DNA of 64,000 bases from Isoetes taiwanensis (taxonomy: Eukaryota > Streptophyta > Lycopodiopsida > Isoetales > Isoetaceae): contig JAJEKV010000004.1 of the NCBI GenBank assembly GCA_021234155.1, positions 7,756,109 through 7,820,108 on the forward strand. The letters are read 5' to 3'. The notes below the pieces were generated by a model. That model was not told the DNA's origin and made no database searches. It saw only the letters and a program-made list of their open reading frames with translations. Positions 11,331 to 21,857 of the stretch are shown piece after piece. The position numbers and the translations under genes were made by a program. The first letter of the stretch is position 1; the number at the start of each line of letters is the position of its first letter.

Positions 11331-12415
11331 CTAGAGCATAAAAAGGGACAAGCATATATGCTGATCCCAGTACCTTTTCAAGTGGATAGTGTTGGTAGGA
11401 TTTGGGAGTGGTACCCCTGAAGTTAATTCCTTTAACCAATAAGAATTGGTGCCTGCTGGTTCCAACATCTCATAGGGACCTTCCCACAGATTTTCAAACT
11501 TACTAGCTGAGTCTTCTCTTGATTTATTCCATTTTAGAACTAGATCTCCTGCCTTGAAAGTCCCTTGTATTTTATGAGCAGCTTTGAAAGCAGCCAAATC
11601 TTTGGCTTTCTTTAGCAGATTGGCATTCTCAGCCTCCATCCTATATTCTTCTAATGCAAAAGAGTATCCAGTCTTTCCTGCAAGGCGTTTTCAAAAGGTA
11701 AACATGGCTTGTGAGCTAACCTTAGAGATGGGAGCTCAAGCTCTACTGGAAGCACAGCTTCAATGCCATAAACTAGGTTAAAGGGTGTATGAGTGGTTGC
11801 TGCTTTAATAGTAACTCTATAAGCCCAAAGAGCATCCACCAGTTTGACATGCCAATCCTTTTGGTTATCATCCACTGTTTTCTGCAAAATGCTTTTCAAA
11901 ACTTTATTAGTAGCTTCTGCTTGACCATTACCTTGGGGATAATAGGAAGAGCTCTTGGTATGTTTGACCTTAAGAATAGTTAACAGATTAGCAATAACTT
12001 CATTCACAAAGGGAGTACCTCTATCAGAGTGCAATTGTAGAGGGATACCAAACCGTGCACAGATATATTCATGTAAGAACTTTGCTGTTGTAATAGCATT
12101 GGCCTGTCTTAAAGGAATAACTTCTGCCCACTTAGTAAAATAATCTGTAGCTACAATAATGTGATGATGTTGTCCTGCAGAAGGGGGGTTAATAGGGCCA
12201 ATATAATCTAATCCCCATATTTGGAAGGGTCCTGGAGAAATGATGGGATTTAATGCAGCTGGAAGGAGGATCCTTTTGCCAAATATCTGACACTTGTGGC
12301 AAGACTTTATAGCAGTATAACAATCTTTAAATAATGTAGGCCAATAATAACATGTCCTGAGAATTTTCTTTGGCAGTGGTGTCTCCAGCAAAATGGCCTC
12401 CACATATTCCTTCAT
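11331..12415 (-). pseudogene. Integrase of Ty3 element 1
   Basis: The remnant of the HHCC zinc-binding end (KSCHKCQ) comes first, then the DDE core with GLDYIGP, HSDRGTPF and GNGQAEATNKV carrying the three catalytic acids. After a frameshift or stop near 11645 comes a C-terminal GPY/F-type module (WEGPYEML) that ends at 11331. The catalytic residues are all present, but the frame is split into 12415-11651 and 11639-11331. Integrase inserts the cDNA into the host genome, making the 5-bp duplication seen at 8784 and 20493. Confidence 0.85.
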
Positions 12416-12447
12416 GCATTTCTCTAATGATCAGAGCGGATTCTTCG

Positions 12448-13062
12448 TCATTGACACACCCTCAATAATAGTCCATCCCTGTTGACTTTACATAAAACAT
12501 CATTAATCATTTTAAATTGCCTACATTTTTCTTTAAATCTCCTTTGCTGGCTCGAAGTCAGGCCTGAAGGCATCTCTTTGAATTGTAGAAAATTCTTAAT
12601 AGGTTGCTGCCAATCCCGTTGGATTTGCTTTTCATCATCTGCCTGCAAATAAGCTAAGGCATCCACAAAGTCAACAACCTCCACTGCATCCTCATGGTCA
12701 AAGAAAATGTAAGGTAAATAAAGACTGGGACTCTTTACCTGATGTAACTCTTTAATGGAAATATTAAAAGTTTGTAGCTTACAAGCCCACCTTTGAATTT
12801 TTGGTTTGGAAGTAGCCTTACCAAATAACAATCCCATTGGATTTTGTTTCATATAAACTTGAACAGAACTCTTCAGTAGCATATGACCTTGTCTGTCAAT
12901 GAGGAACATAAGAGCAGCAGCACTCTTTTCCAATCTGGTGTACTTTTCTTCAGTTGAACTCCATTGTTTGCTAGCAAAAGCTATGGTATGTTTGTCCTGT
13001 AGAATAGCTAAACCTATAGCCTGCTTAGTGATGGTAATATAAACCTCAAATGGCATATCCAA
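12448..13062 (-). pseudogene. Degenerate RNase H (tether-like) domain of Ty3 element 1
   Basis: The region follows RT as expected for a Ty3 RNase H and keeps its frame signature (IAFASKQWSSTEEKYTRLEK). The first catalytic Asp, normally in a TDAS-like motif, is replaced by ITITKQAIG, and the later TDH-like motif reads VYMKQNPMG. The same losses occur in element 2, so they belong to the family and are not local decay. The domain probably only links RT to the rest of pol, with catalysis supplied by the extra RNase H at 14146-14688. Confidence 0.75.
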
Positions 13063-13137
13063 ATCAGGTTTTTTTAAAAGAGTAGCTTCACAAATGGACT
13101 TTATAAGAAACTCAAAAGACTCTTGGCAATCTGATGA

Positions 13138-13918
13138 TCATGTGACAGGGACATACTTGCTCTCAGATTTAGAAATCTTGCCTATTCTTGTTAGCTTGGA
13201 AATAGGACTTATAATATGAGCAAAGTTGGGAATATACATTCTAAGAAAACTAGTCATGCCGACTTGCTTCAAATTCCTAGGGGGTACCAGTTTTTTGAGA
13301 GCTTCAACCTTTTCTTGTGCCACTTGTATACCATTGTTGGACACCTCATGCCCCAAAAGTTGCCCTTTGGATGCAAAAAAAATGCATTTCTTTGGGTTAA
13401 GGTTGACTCCAGAATCCCTGCACAAGGAGCATATTTTTGCAAGCAATTCCAAATGATTAGTAGGATGAGATCCTAAACAAAGATCATCCAAGTAAACTCT
13501 GAATTCTTGAGGAGACATAGGTCTAAAAATAACATTCCATAGCTCTCTAGAAAGTGGCAGATGCATTCATTAATCCAAAAGGCATCCTTTTCATTGCATA
13601 AGTTCCCCAAGGGGTAATAAAAGAGGTCTTTGGTTGATCTTCTTCCTTAATGCCAATTTGATTAAATCCTGAAAATTCATCTAAGAATGAGTGCACCTCT
13701 TTTCCTGCCACAGCATATAAGATTTCTTCTAAAAAAGGCAAGGGATAACAGTCCTTGATGGTGGCTTTGTTGAGATCTCGATAATCAATGCAAATTCTTA
13801 AGGCACCACTCTTTTTTTCTACAGGTACAATGCAAGATACCCATTCTGGATTAATGATTTCAATGATAACACCTGCAACTAGCATTTTATCCAACTCATC
13901 TTTGATTAGTCCCATCAA
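13138..13918 (-). pseudogene. Reverse transcriptase of Ty3 element 1
   Basis: Motifs in order are GALRICIDYRDLNKATIKDCYPLP, then a motif A equivalent reading FLDEFSGFNQIGI, then WGTYAMKRMPFGLMNA, then the catalytic box VYLDDLCLGSH. The frame shifts near 13550 between the last two. Compared with element 2 the sequence is nearly identical, apart from small indels. RT copies the element RNA into DNA. Confidence 0.85.
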
Positions 13919-14145
13919 TGAAGCATTAATTCTTCTCAGTTTTTGAAAAACAGGTTTACATCCTTCTTTAATCTTAATTTCAAATTGGCATACCTCAGCT
14001 TTAATACCAGTGAGCTCGGAATAATCCCAGGCAAATACATCCTTCTTTCTTCAAAAAACATTTGTATGTTCTCCCTATTTTGATATTCAATCAAATCTCC
14101 AACAAACAGGGTTCTAGTCTTACCATTTTTTGTGATTGCAATCTC

Positions 14146-14688
14146 TTAAGTACCCTTTTCCTCTGATGCACTAATGGTTAGAATGGGACAAAGTGCTTTT
14201 ACCTCACTAGCATCAAGATCTTCCTCTGGAATAGCTCCCTCAGTTAAATGTGACATGAGGGTTTCTCTACATAAGGCATCAGCTTCCACATTTTTCTCTC
14301 TTGGTATGTGAGTGATCTCCCATGAAGCAAAACTCGAGAGTACTCCCATTACTTAATTTTTTAAGAGCTCCATATCTGCATTTTTTGTTTGGTAATCTCC
14401 TGAAACTTGTCTACAAATCAATTGTGAATCATCATAGATGTGGATGTTAGCAATATCCATAGCTTTGGCTTCCTGAAGACCTGCAATCAAAGCTTTATAT
14501 TCTGCTACATTAGAAGTGACTTGAAGGAAGATTCTTCCTACTTTACCTAAGAGTTTGTGAGAAGAATCTTTCAAAATAGCAGCAGATGATGCAATATTTA
14601 ATTTTTTAGAAATACCTCCATCAAACCATAAGAATCCTGATGGTCCTTGTCTGCTGGGGAGTGCACACTCCATAATAAGAGGAACCAT
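14146..14688 (-). pseudogene. Additional RNase H (RVT_3 / archaeal-like type) upstream of RT, Ty3 element 1
   Basis: FLWFDGG, SNVAEYKALIAGL, IYDDSQLICRQ and NVEADAL supply the four acids D-E-D-D of an active RNase HI fold. The domain lies between protease and RT. In the plant Tat-type elements I know of, an extra RNase H lies after the ordinary RNase H. The frame is broken by a stop near 14350. The product would remove the RNA strand during reverse transcription. Confidence 0.8.
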
Positions 14689-14717
14689 TTCATATTTTCT
14701 TGATCTTGTATTTTTTA

Positions 14718-14896
14718 GGGGAAAACTACAAAATACCCCTAACTTTTTGCAAAATTCACAGTATACCCCTAACTTCCTAAAAATTCACAAAATGCCCCTA
14801 AAAACCTATACATTAGGGGCATTTCATGAATTTTCTAAAAGTTAGGGGTATGTTGTGAATTTTGCAAAAAGTTAGGGGTATATTGTAGTTTTTCCC
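14718..14896. mobile_element. Foldback MITE inserted in pol of Ty3 element 1
   Basis: This 179-bp unit is absent from the same place in element 2 (about 54315). Its ends are long imperfect inverted repeats; the left end reads GGGGAAAACTACAAAATACC and the right end is its near reverse complement. It contains several CCCCTAAC/GTTAGGGG units. TTTTTTA flanks it on both sides (14711-14717 and 14899-14905), or 8 of 9 bp if a Mutator-type 9-bp duplication is assumed. It encodes nothing, and it breaks the protease-RNase H reading frame. Confidence 0.8.
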
Positions 14897-14932
14897 TTTT
14901 TTTTATCCTGTAAGATCCCAAAGGTTCTTCAA

Positions 14933-15975
14933 TTAACATTTCCTCTCTTCTTTGGAGCCATAGGAGCCATCTTGATTGTAAATTGTAGCAATTTGAGAGC
15001 CATTGGAGATGGTGCATCTCCCTTGAGACCAGACTGGCCTAGCATCCACAGTGGCCAACCATCTCCTCCCTAAAAGTAGATCATAGATGTCAGATTCATC
15101 CCCTATATCTTCAAAAGCCACTACAATAAAGTTAGCAGCTACAGTTATGCCTTCTGTATTAACAGGCACTTTAGTCACCACACCAATAGGAGTAATCTTA
15201 GCATTATAAAAAGATCTTAATAATATAGAAGCTTTCTTGTCCACCTCGAAACCACACTTCTTCATAATGTGATATGGCATGATGTTTAGGGGGGATCCCC
15301 CATCAAGTAACACATTTGAGAAGGTATAACCTCCTAAAGCAGCTGAACATGTGAATGCCCCAGGGTCTTCTTCATTCTGTGCTAGAACAAGGTTAGTGGC
15401 ATCAGTAAAATTCACACAAGCATTCAATTTCTCACCACCAGTTTGCTGAAGTACTCTTTTTCTATAGCTAGGTGCAATCTTTAGCAAGGTGAAAAGATCC
15501 ACACTTACTTTGGAGTTTTTGAGCAAAACATCAACTTCATCAAGGTCTTGATCTTTCTTACCATATTTTTGCTGTGGGGGTGGAGCTATCATTTGAGCAG
15601 GTGATTCCACTATAGGTGGTGAAGACCTGGTAGTGGGATGTCTACTTGATTCAGCATGTACATGAGCTTCATTCATGCTTCTAGTTTGCACCACCATAAC
15701 TTCTTCAGCTTTGGGAACTTCTGTAGCCTGAATAAACCTTATAGAAGTACTTGGTTCAGCAAATCTCACAGGAGGTTTAGGTTCTGGTCTCTTTTTTTTT
15801 TCCTGTTTAGCAAAGTATTCCTTAACAGCACAGTTGATATCAGTATGGCCAATTTCTTTACAAAAAGAACAAATAGGACATTCCTTTCCAAAGTGGCCTT
15901 TTCTATTGCATTTAGAGCACACTTGCCAATAGCAAATTTCTGATGGATGAGAATTCCTATTGCAATGAATACATT
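14933..15975 (-). pseudogene. Gag zinc knuckles and protease of Ty3 element 1
   Basis: Directly after the TAA that ends gag, the frame encodes three CCHC zinc knuckles, among them CIHCNRNSHPSEIC and CSKCNRKGHFGKEC, for RNA binding. A spacer with Pro-rich segments follows, then a retropepsin-like domain with VLLDGGSPLNIMP as active-site motif (DGG instead of the more usual DTG or DSG) and LLLGRRWL near its end. The second copy (54544-55400) has the same motifs. Confidence 0.75.
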
Positions 15976-16885
15976 AAGGGTAAGTTTTACCTGTTCTTGT
16001 AGCCTTGAGTTCAACCAATTGTTTGGTTAGTTCTGCTAAAACCTCAGTAACTTTAGATAGGTCTGCCTTGACCTCTGCAACTTGAGAATTAGCTTCCTCC
16101 TCTTTAGATTTCTTCTTTTCTTTCTGTATGGCATAAACTGGAATGGAAGGGTGATGGTCATAATGTGCATCAGTAGCATGAGGATAAAAAGGATCATGGT
16201 TATGGTGAGAGACATGATGCTTGTCAGGCAAAGTAGAGAGCATCTGAGTCAGGTCAGTGGTTTTGGCAAAAACTTTGTATATAGAATCAAATCCTTCAGC
16301 AGCTTGGATCTTGAGCAGTTTTCTTTGGATATCTGGTCTCCTTTCCAAACCATTAATAAAAGCAGTGACTAGAAAAAGGGTTGGAATTGTGACTTGAGCT
16401 CTTTGGCACCTGCTCATGTATGTACTAAATCTTTCTTTGTACTGATTCACACTTTCCCCTGCATGTATAGAAAAACTTTGCAACTCATTGACCAAATCTT
16501 TTGGAGCAGCCAACTTACCAAACCTATCTAAGAACTTCTTGATGAGCTCATACCATGAGGTGGTCCCCATTAACTTTTCATAAGTTAACCAAGCACCAGC
16601 CTCACTCTCCTCTTTGAAACATTTTTCAAATTCTGAAAGCTTGCATCCTTTTTTAAAACCATAGTCCCTGTAATAATCTTCAAATATTCTCAAAACGTTG
16701 TTAGCACTCATGCTGGAATCAAAGGTAGGCAAGGGAACAGGGACATTCAATTCAAATTGATATGGCAGGTTCTGAAGCAGACTAGTTGAGAAACTTGCGG
16801 GCAATGGCCTTTCGCTGCAATAATCTGGTGCATCAACATCATCTACTGGTTCTTGTTCTACTGGAAGTTTTTGTTTTGGAGCCAT
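15976..16885 (-). pseudogene. Gag of Ty3 element 1
   Basis: The gag start is the ATG at 16885-16883, 20 nt after the primer binding site. The capsid-type region contains WYELIKKFLDRFG, ESVNQYKERFSTYMSRC and FINGLERRPDIQRKL; a His-rich segment and a Lys/Glu-rich coiled-coil-like part follow. A TAA at 15978-15976 stands where element 2 has a Glu codon, immediately before the zinc knuckles, so the original Gag was longer. Gag forms the cytoplasmic particle that packages element RNA. Confidence 0.8.
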
Positions 16886-16904
16886 GAGTTCTGAGATCCA
16901 GGAA

Positions 16905-16923
16905 GATCTCGGTAGAACCTCCA
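16905..16923 (-). promoter_or_regulatory. Primer binding site, probably tRNA-Gln
   Basis: The plus strand reads gatctcggtagaacctcca, which is the form of a tRNA 3' end including CCA; the complement is the priming site on the element. It lies 3 nt from the LTR edge. The TCGGT-GAACCTCCA pattern resembles the eukaryotic tRNA-Gln 3' end as I remember it; that assignment is not checked. Confidence 0.65.
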
Positions 16924-16926
16924 AAA

Positions 16927-17165
16927 TGTTGACCCTCAACCTGGCTAGAGAGTCAAACACAATAAGCCAACTTGAATTTATGCTCAAGTTGGGGTTAGAA
17001 CCTCCAGATCACTTAAGGTGATCAGTCTATACAAGAATTTTTTAGAGAAAAAGCTCAAATATCAAATACTCATACCTTTCCCAATTCAGGAATAAGAAGC
17101 CCTCACTCAAATCGATGTAGTTGGCATAGATGAATTGATTTCTGAGGTCAAATGATTGTGACTTG

Positions 17166-17199
<34 letters not shown>

Positions 17200-20100
17200 G
17201 ATTATCTGAAGCCCGTTTGGGACCTTGAAGGTCATGGGGCTGGTTTACACTTATTTGCTCAAACTCATCAATAATGAGTGGTGTGAGTCCACTTCCTTGA
17301 CAAAGCAACCAAGGATGTGTGGCTCCAACTCGAAAATACTGTCCAATTGAGATTGATATATGCCAAATTTCTCTCTTATATGTACATACTCCGGACACTC
17401 AATGAAGACATGTTTCTCATCCTCGATAGCATCAAGGGTGCAGAAGGGACATTTCCTGTCTTCCCTCGGAATTCCCTTCCATCTCCCTATTTCCACCATA
17501 AGGTGGTGGGAGCTCAATCTATATCTGGCAATAGTCTGTTTCTTATGCTTAGACAAGTCCGCCTTCACATAATCGGGTTCCATATATGTCAACATTGGGT
17601 TTACCTCTTCAGTATACTTTGTCATACGACTGCCCTTATGAGACCAAAGTCTCTCTACCACTTTGTCTTGTACCAGTTCCCTTGCACCCGAAAGCAATCG
17701 ATTCGCCAAATATAGGGGGTAATACCCCACTTGGCTGCCCACGCTAACACTTCCTGCCACCAGCCAGAGCTTCTGGAGCATTCTAATGCCCTTTTTGACA
17801 GCCTGAGTTCAGATTGCAGCTCTAACCGATTTACAAAGTTTATCGTCTGGTATAAGGCCTCGGCTTCTAAAGGAAGCAAACCCGCCTCAGCTAGAAGCAT
17901 AGCGTACGGCGTCTGGGTTTTCACCCCAAATTCTTCAAGCAGAAACAGTTTAAGAACTTGCTCTATCTTTTGCCAATGCTTCGAGGACAAATTGGGCCCC
18001 CAAATTGGCGAGCCATACAGCACAATGGTCTGAACCAGAGATTTAAAAAGCATTTTGCGCAGCGGCCAGCTTCTTAAATTAGCACGCCAACAACTTCTCA
18101 TCAATGCGTAAAGAGCGTTTTTCCCCCCTGTGACTCTCTTATCAACACAGGATTTCCATGAATATTTCGATTCAAATTCCAATCCCAAGTATTTGTATAC
18201 CTCCGTTGTCTCTACTATCTGGCCCTTGTAACTGAATTCTGGCCGTTCTCTAGTTCCGACCACCATCACCTTGGTCTTGGTCAGGTTGACCCGCATCTCC
18301 TTCTTCATGCAAAATTCTGAAAGCATGTCTAACATAGACTGTAACCCTTCCTTTGTAGATGATATAAGTATTACGTCATCAGCATAGATCAATAACTGCA
18401 CAAGATAACCCCTAGATCGGTTCTCGCCAAGCATCTTTGTCTTAACCATTCATCCGGTTCCACAATGTACAAACCAAAGAGCGTGAGGGAGACAATGGCA
18501 CCCCTGTCTCACCCCAATAGTGCTAAGAAGCTCGAGTGTCGATCCCATTTGCCAATCTTAATCTGACCTCTGAGTAGAGTTGAGCTACTGCAGTTCTCAA
18601 ATTAAATGGCACTCCTAGTTCTTCCATTCTCACGTCTAAATTCTTTCGTGGCACCATATCGAATGCTTTCGAGAAGTCTACGAATGCAAGATATAGTGAC
18701 TGCCTCGGCCTTCTTGCCTTTTCAAACAAGATCCTCAACACCAGTGCATGATCGAGTGTGCTATAATCTTTCCTGAAACCAGCCTGAAAGATACTTCTCT
18801 TGCCTTCTGTCTCTGTCCAATGACTAATCCGTTGCTCAAGCATAGTGGCTATTATTTTAGTGAATGTACTCCCAACTAGTATGGTCCTATAATTAGATGC
18901 TACAGTCTTATCTCCAGCCTTGTGAATAGGATAAACCATATTTTCCTGCCACCTCTTTGGTATAGAAAAGTTATAAGCATGCAATGGAAAAGATCTTGAC
19001 CAAGTCTGAGCTCTAATTTGTGAGATATTCGATCTCAAAGTTGAGTCAATTTTTGGTCAATACCAGTCAAAGCCTCAGACAGATCTCAGAATTTTGTAAC
19101 TTGAGTTGCAAGGAGAATTTTTGAGAAATTCCAAAACTAAGATGGAGTGTAGGTTCCAAGGATGTGGAGCAGACAATCAAATCTTGTTTTGGATCACTAC
19201 AGCTATTTTTTTGGCACTGTTTTGTGGATAACAGTCTAAAAGCATATCAGACAGAATGCAAAAAATTATAACTTGAGTTTGGAGTGGTTTTTTTTCGAAC
19301 TTTTTGTGCACCCATGTGCAAATATAACTGGAAATATGGGGCAACTGGTCATATGCAAGAAAAAATTGTGAAATGTCTTACTGTAGAAATGTTTTCATGG
19401 CAATAATACTAAAAGAATATGACAGTCAGATTTCTAAGCACTTGGCAAGCAATTTTCATTGATGTGAAGGTAATACAAGATGGATATAGGTCATAAGATC
19501 ATAAATCAATCATCAGAAGATCTCAAAAGGTCGTGTAATAACATCATAGTAGGATAATCAGTCCAATTTTCTCAAATCGAACTGTGGAATACTCAGATAC
19601 TTCAAGAACGTCTTCAGATCATGCTCAGCATGTATCAATGTTGAGGTTTGATGCATCTGGGCCTTCAGAAAGTTGTGTGTCGATCACCCCAAATTTATTT
19701 TCAAAATTTTGTGAATCCAGAATCTTAGGCATCAATTATGGGTTTGTTGGGTAGCTAAGAGGCGGGAAAGAAAGATTCGGGAGGAATTTAAGGCAAAAAC
19801 TGAAGTATCTGGCCGATTTGAATGATATTTCTAAGTTTAGGGTTCGTGGAGGGAATCTCGCGAGCATCTTTCGAGTATATTTTGAGATTGCGGCTTTAAA
19901 AAAAACAATTTTCAATGGTTTAAATGTAAAAATCAAACCTTAGAGTTTTGAGAATCTTCTAGGGATCTTTGAGGATGCCTTCCAAGAATTTGGGAGCATA
20001 TCTGACCGTGCCACGTGGCATAGAGCATCTTTATGGTATATAGAATGATACCCAACTAGGATCCTAATGCTCCATAGTAGGGTTTATTTTTTCAAAGGCA

Positions 20101-20492
20101 AATGCCAAAAGATGGGATGGAAACATGGGATAGAAATGAGCTTATGGTAAGATAAAGGAAGAATTGAGGAATCAAAGCAAAAAATGGGACAAAGCATAGG
20201 AGAATGGAGATGGGAATAGTTTGGGGCAAAAAAATTCTAGATCACCATGGGGTCTTCCAAACTCTAACTTCCAATCTTCAAAAAGCATCTTCCAATCTTC
20301 TTACCCAGAATCTTGTAAGCATCTTTTGACTATTTTGACCTCAAATGAAGTATCTCTTATGGAAGTTGACCTTGAAGATAAATATCCTTTGACCTCCACA
20401 CCAATTGTTGACTACCAAGTTCGTCTTTGACTTAGCCTTCCTAGCTTCAACACATGAACCAACAATTAGTATGTTGCCCTTTGGGGGCAACA
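16927..20492 (-). repeat. 5' LTR of Ty3 element 1, interrupted by a LINE
   Basis: On the plus strand it starts TGTTGACCC and ends GGGGGCAACA. Without the LINE (17170-18959) and one TSD copy it is about 1770 bp and aligns along its whole length with 8789-10528. It would carry the promoter and polyadenylation signals, which I could not locate with confidence. Confidence 0.9.
17170..18959 (-). mobile_element. 5'-truncated LINE (non-LTR retrotransposon) inserted in the LTR
   Basis: The LTR reads continuously in the other copies at this site. Here it is split by 1790 bp, with GTATA on both sides (17165-17169 and 18960-18964) as target duplication. The element runs right to left and ends in a tail that is (TTA)n in its own sense, instead of poly(A). 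Decayed RT frames cover 18958-18523 and 18449-17655, with FSKAFDMV as motif A and LIYADDVILIS as motif C. They are followed by a C-terminal part, 17781-17251, with a Cys/His cluster CPFCTLDAIEDEKHVFIEC. The endonuclease half is missing. Confidence 0.88.
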
Positions 20493-20497
20493 CAGGG
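20493..20497. repeat. Target site duplication CAGGG (right)
   Basis: Identical to 8784-8788; marks the right end of Ty3 element 1. Confidence 0.92.
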
Positions 20498-20602
20498 CTT
20501 GAAACTATCTGGGATTTTGTATGTCTGGTTTATCCAGATTATAATTACAAGAAATTTATCGCGGCGGCCAAGGCCGCCGCGAACATTTCTCTTCCCCGAT
20601 AG
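20498..20602 (+). pseudogene. Continuation of the ORF split by the Ty3 element (second part)
   Basis: Joining 8788 to 20498 keeps the reading frame of the ORF at 8229-8782: after its TAG the frame gives AGLETIWDFVCLVYPDYNYK and an Ala/Lys-rich end, stopping at 20600-20602. Inside it lies a near-perfect palindrome of two 11-bp arms (TCGCGGCGGCC/GGCCGCCGCGA) around AA, within about 20562-20585. Whether these codons were ever translated depends on the upstream TAG. Confidence 0.4.
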
Positions 20603-21456
20603 ACTGAGTCAAAAGAAGTGAATACTCCCGGGGCAAAGATTTCTCTCTAATGATCCATCTGGTGATAGTGGATGCATGTTAGTATAGGAATAAGCAGGAT
20701 TGGGACCTATGCTAGTTCCTATGTCTATAGAATACGGATTCATTTCTCATAACCACCACGGGATTGCCACTATTGAGCTCATTTTTCCTCTGAGACCTCA
20801 AATCCTCAACTTTTTCCATTGAGACTCCACCCAATGGTAGCTAGTTGGCTTTGAGTCTGGGTGTCTCGGAGATTACCCCACTATTAATGTAACACTTCAT
20901 AATGCAATGCACGCTTAATGACAGATTTGTGATCAAGTAGATTTTAGCTGTAATACTCAAAATTTAAGTGCTACATGCCATGCATTAAGTTGCAGTTGTC
21001 AAAAGAGCCTAATCATTTTCATTCCAGCAAATATAAATCCGATTTTTATCTCGTAGGTTACATGAGAGTCCTTCTAAAGCAACAAACATAGGAGACCAGC
21101 GTTGAGAAACAACGTGCACTGTAAAGATGCTTTTCCATTCCATAATCAAAACGCCTATCATTTTACCAAAGAATGAGGTAGGTGCTCCAGGGCAACAGTT
21201 ACATTGAAAGGATATTTACTTTTCCAGTTTTTTCAAACACCATTTTGATTCATTGTCCTCATTTTCTTCTTTGTTCATCTCCCCTTTCCAGCCACAGGGA
21301 GGCAAGCATTGGTTATTGGCTCTATGACCTGATTGGAAGAATGGCACAAAGCATGCAGTCCTGCAGTTCTGTATGGTCCAAATAAAAAATATAGTCATCT
21401 CCAGGCTTGGCATAACAGCATAGGGCTTTCACCTATTATTGTCTGTTGTCTTTCGA
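20603..21456. other. No recognised gene
   Basis: I see no family resemblance in either strand. The right part lies downstream of the NOP2-like remnant and could include its former 3' untranslated region. Confidence 0.5.
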
Positions 21457-21517
21457 CTATGTACTTTTACCCACCTGCTTCTTATAATAGCCCTTCTTAG
21501 CATAACCATGTGATTGT

Positions 21518-21612
21518 CTTTGCTTTTGCTTTTGCTTTTGCTTTTGCTTTTGCTTTTGCTTTTGCTTTTGCTTTTGCTTTTGCTTTTGCTTTTGCTTTTG
21601 CTTTTGCTTTTG
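21518..21612. repeat. (CTTTTG)n hexanucleotide microsatellite
   Basis: About 16 perfect hexamers. In the minus-strand frame they read as alternating Lys and Gln inside the C-terminal tail of the NOP2-like remnant, so the tract probably grew inside former coding DNA. Confidence 0.95.
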
Positions 21613-21666
21613 AGTGTTAGACCCATCTATAGGTTTGAGGCCCTGTTTCTGCTTGACATCCATCTG

Positions 21667-21857
21667 CACATTCAAATTACTCCTTGATGACAGATTGTCA
21701 ACCCATTTTGCATCCCTCAATTTTTGTCTCTTTTCTTCCCTGGAAATTAAAGTAGGCAAAAGAAGATTTATTACACATTCAAATTACTCCTTGATGACAG
21801 ATCGCCAACCCATTGTGCATCCCTCAATTTTCGTCTCTTTTCTTCCCTGGAAATTAA
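21667..21857 (-). repeat. Tandem duplication of one exon and its acceptor (unit 107 bp)
   Basis: 21667-21750 and 21774-21857 are about 93 percent identical and 107 bp apart. Each contains a minus-strand exon encoding EEKR-KLRDA and LSSRSNLNV with the acceptor tttccag before it. The second unit abuts the preceding exon after a TAA, so the intron that should separate them has been lost there. Confidence 0.85.

Larger units (their letters stand above)
8789..20492 (-). mobile_element. Complete Ty3/gypsy LTR retrotransposon with an extra RNase H (element 1)
   Basis: The element runs right to left. The 5' LTR is 16927-20492 (interrupted by a LINE), the primer binding site is 16905-16923, and gag, protease, additional RNase H, reverse transcriptase, degenerate RNase H and integrase follow in that order down to 11331. 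A noncoding 3' region and the 3' LTR 8789-10528 complete it. A matching 5-bp target duplication flanks it. The coding region is broken by a TAA in gag, a MITE in pol and several frameshifts, so it is not autonomous now. The two LTRs remain very similar apart from indels and the LINE. A second copy lies at 48128-55797. Confidence 0.93.
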
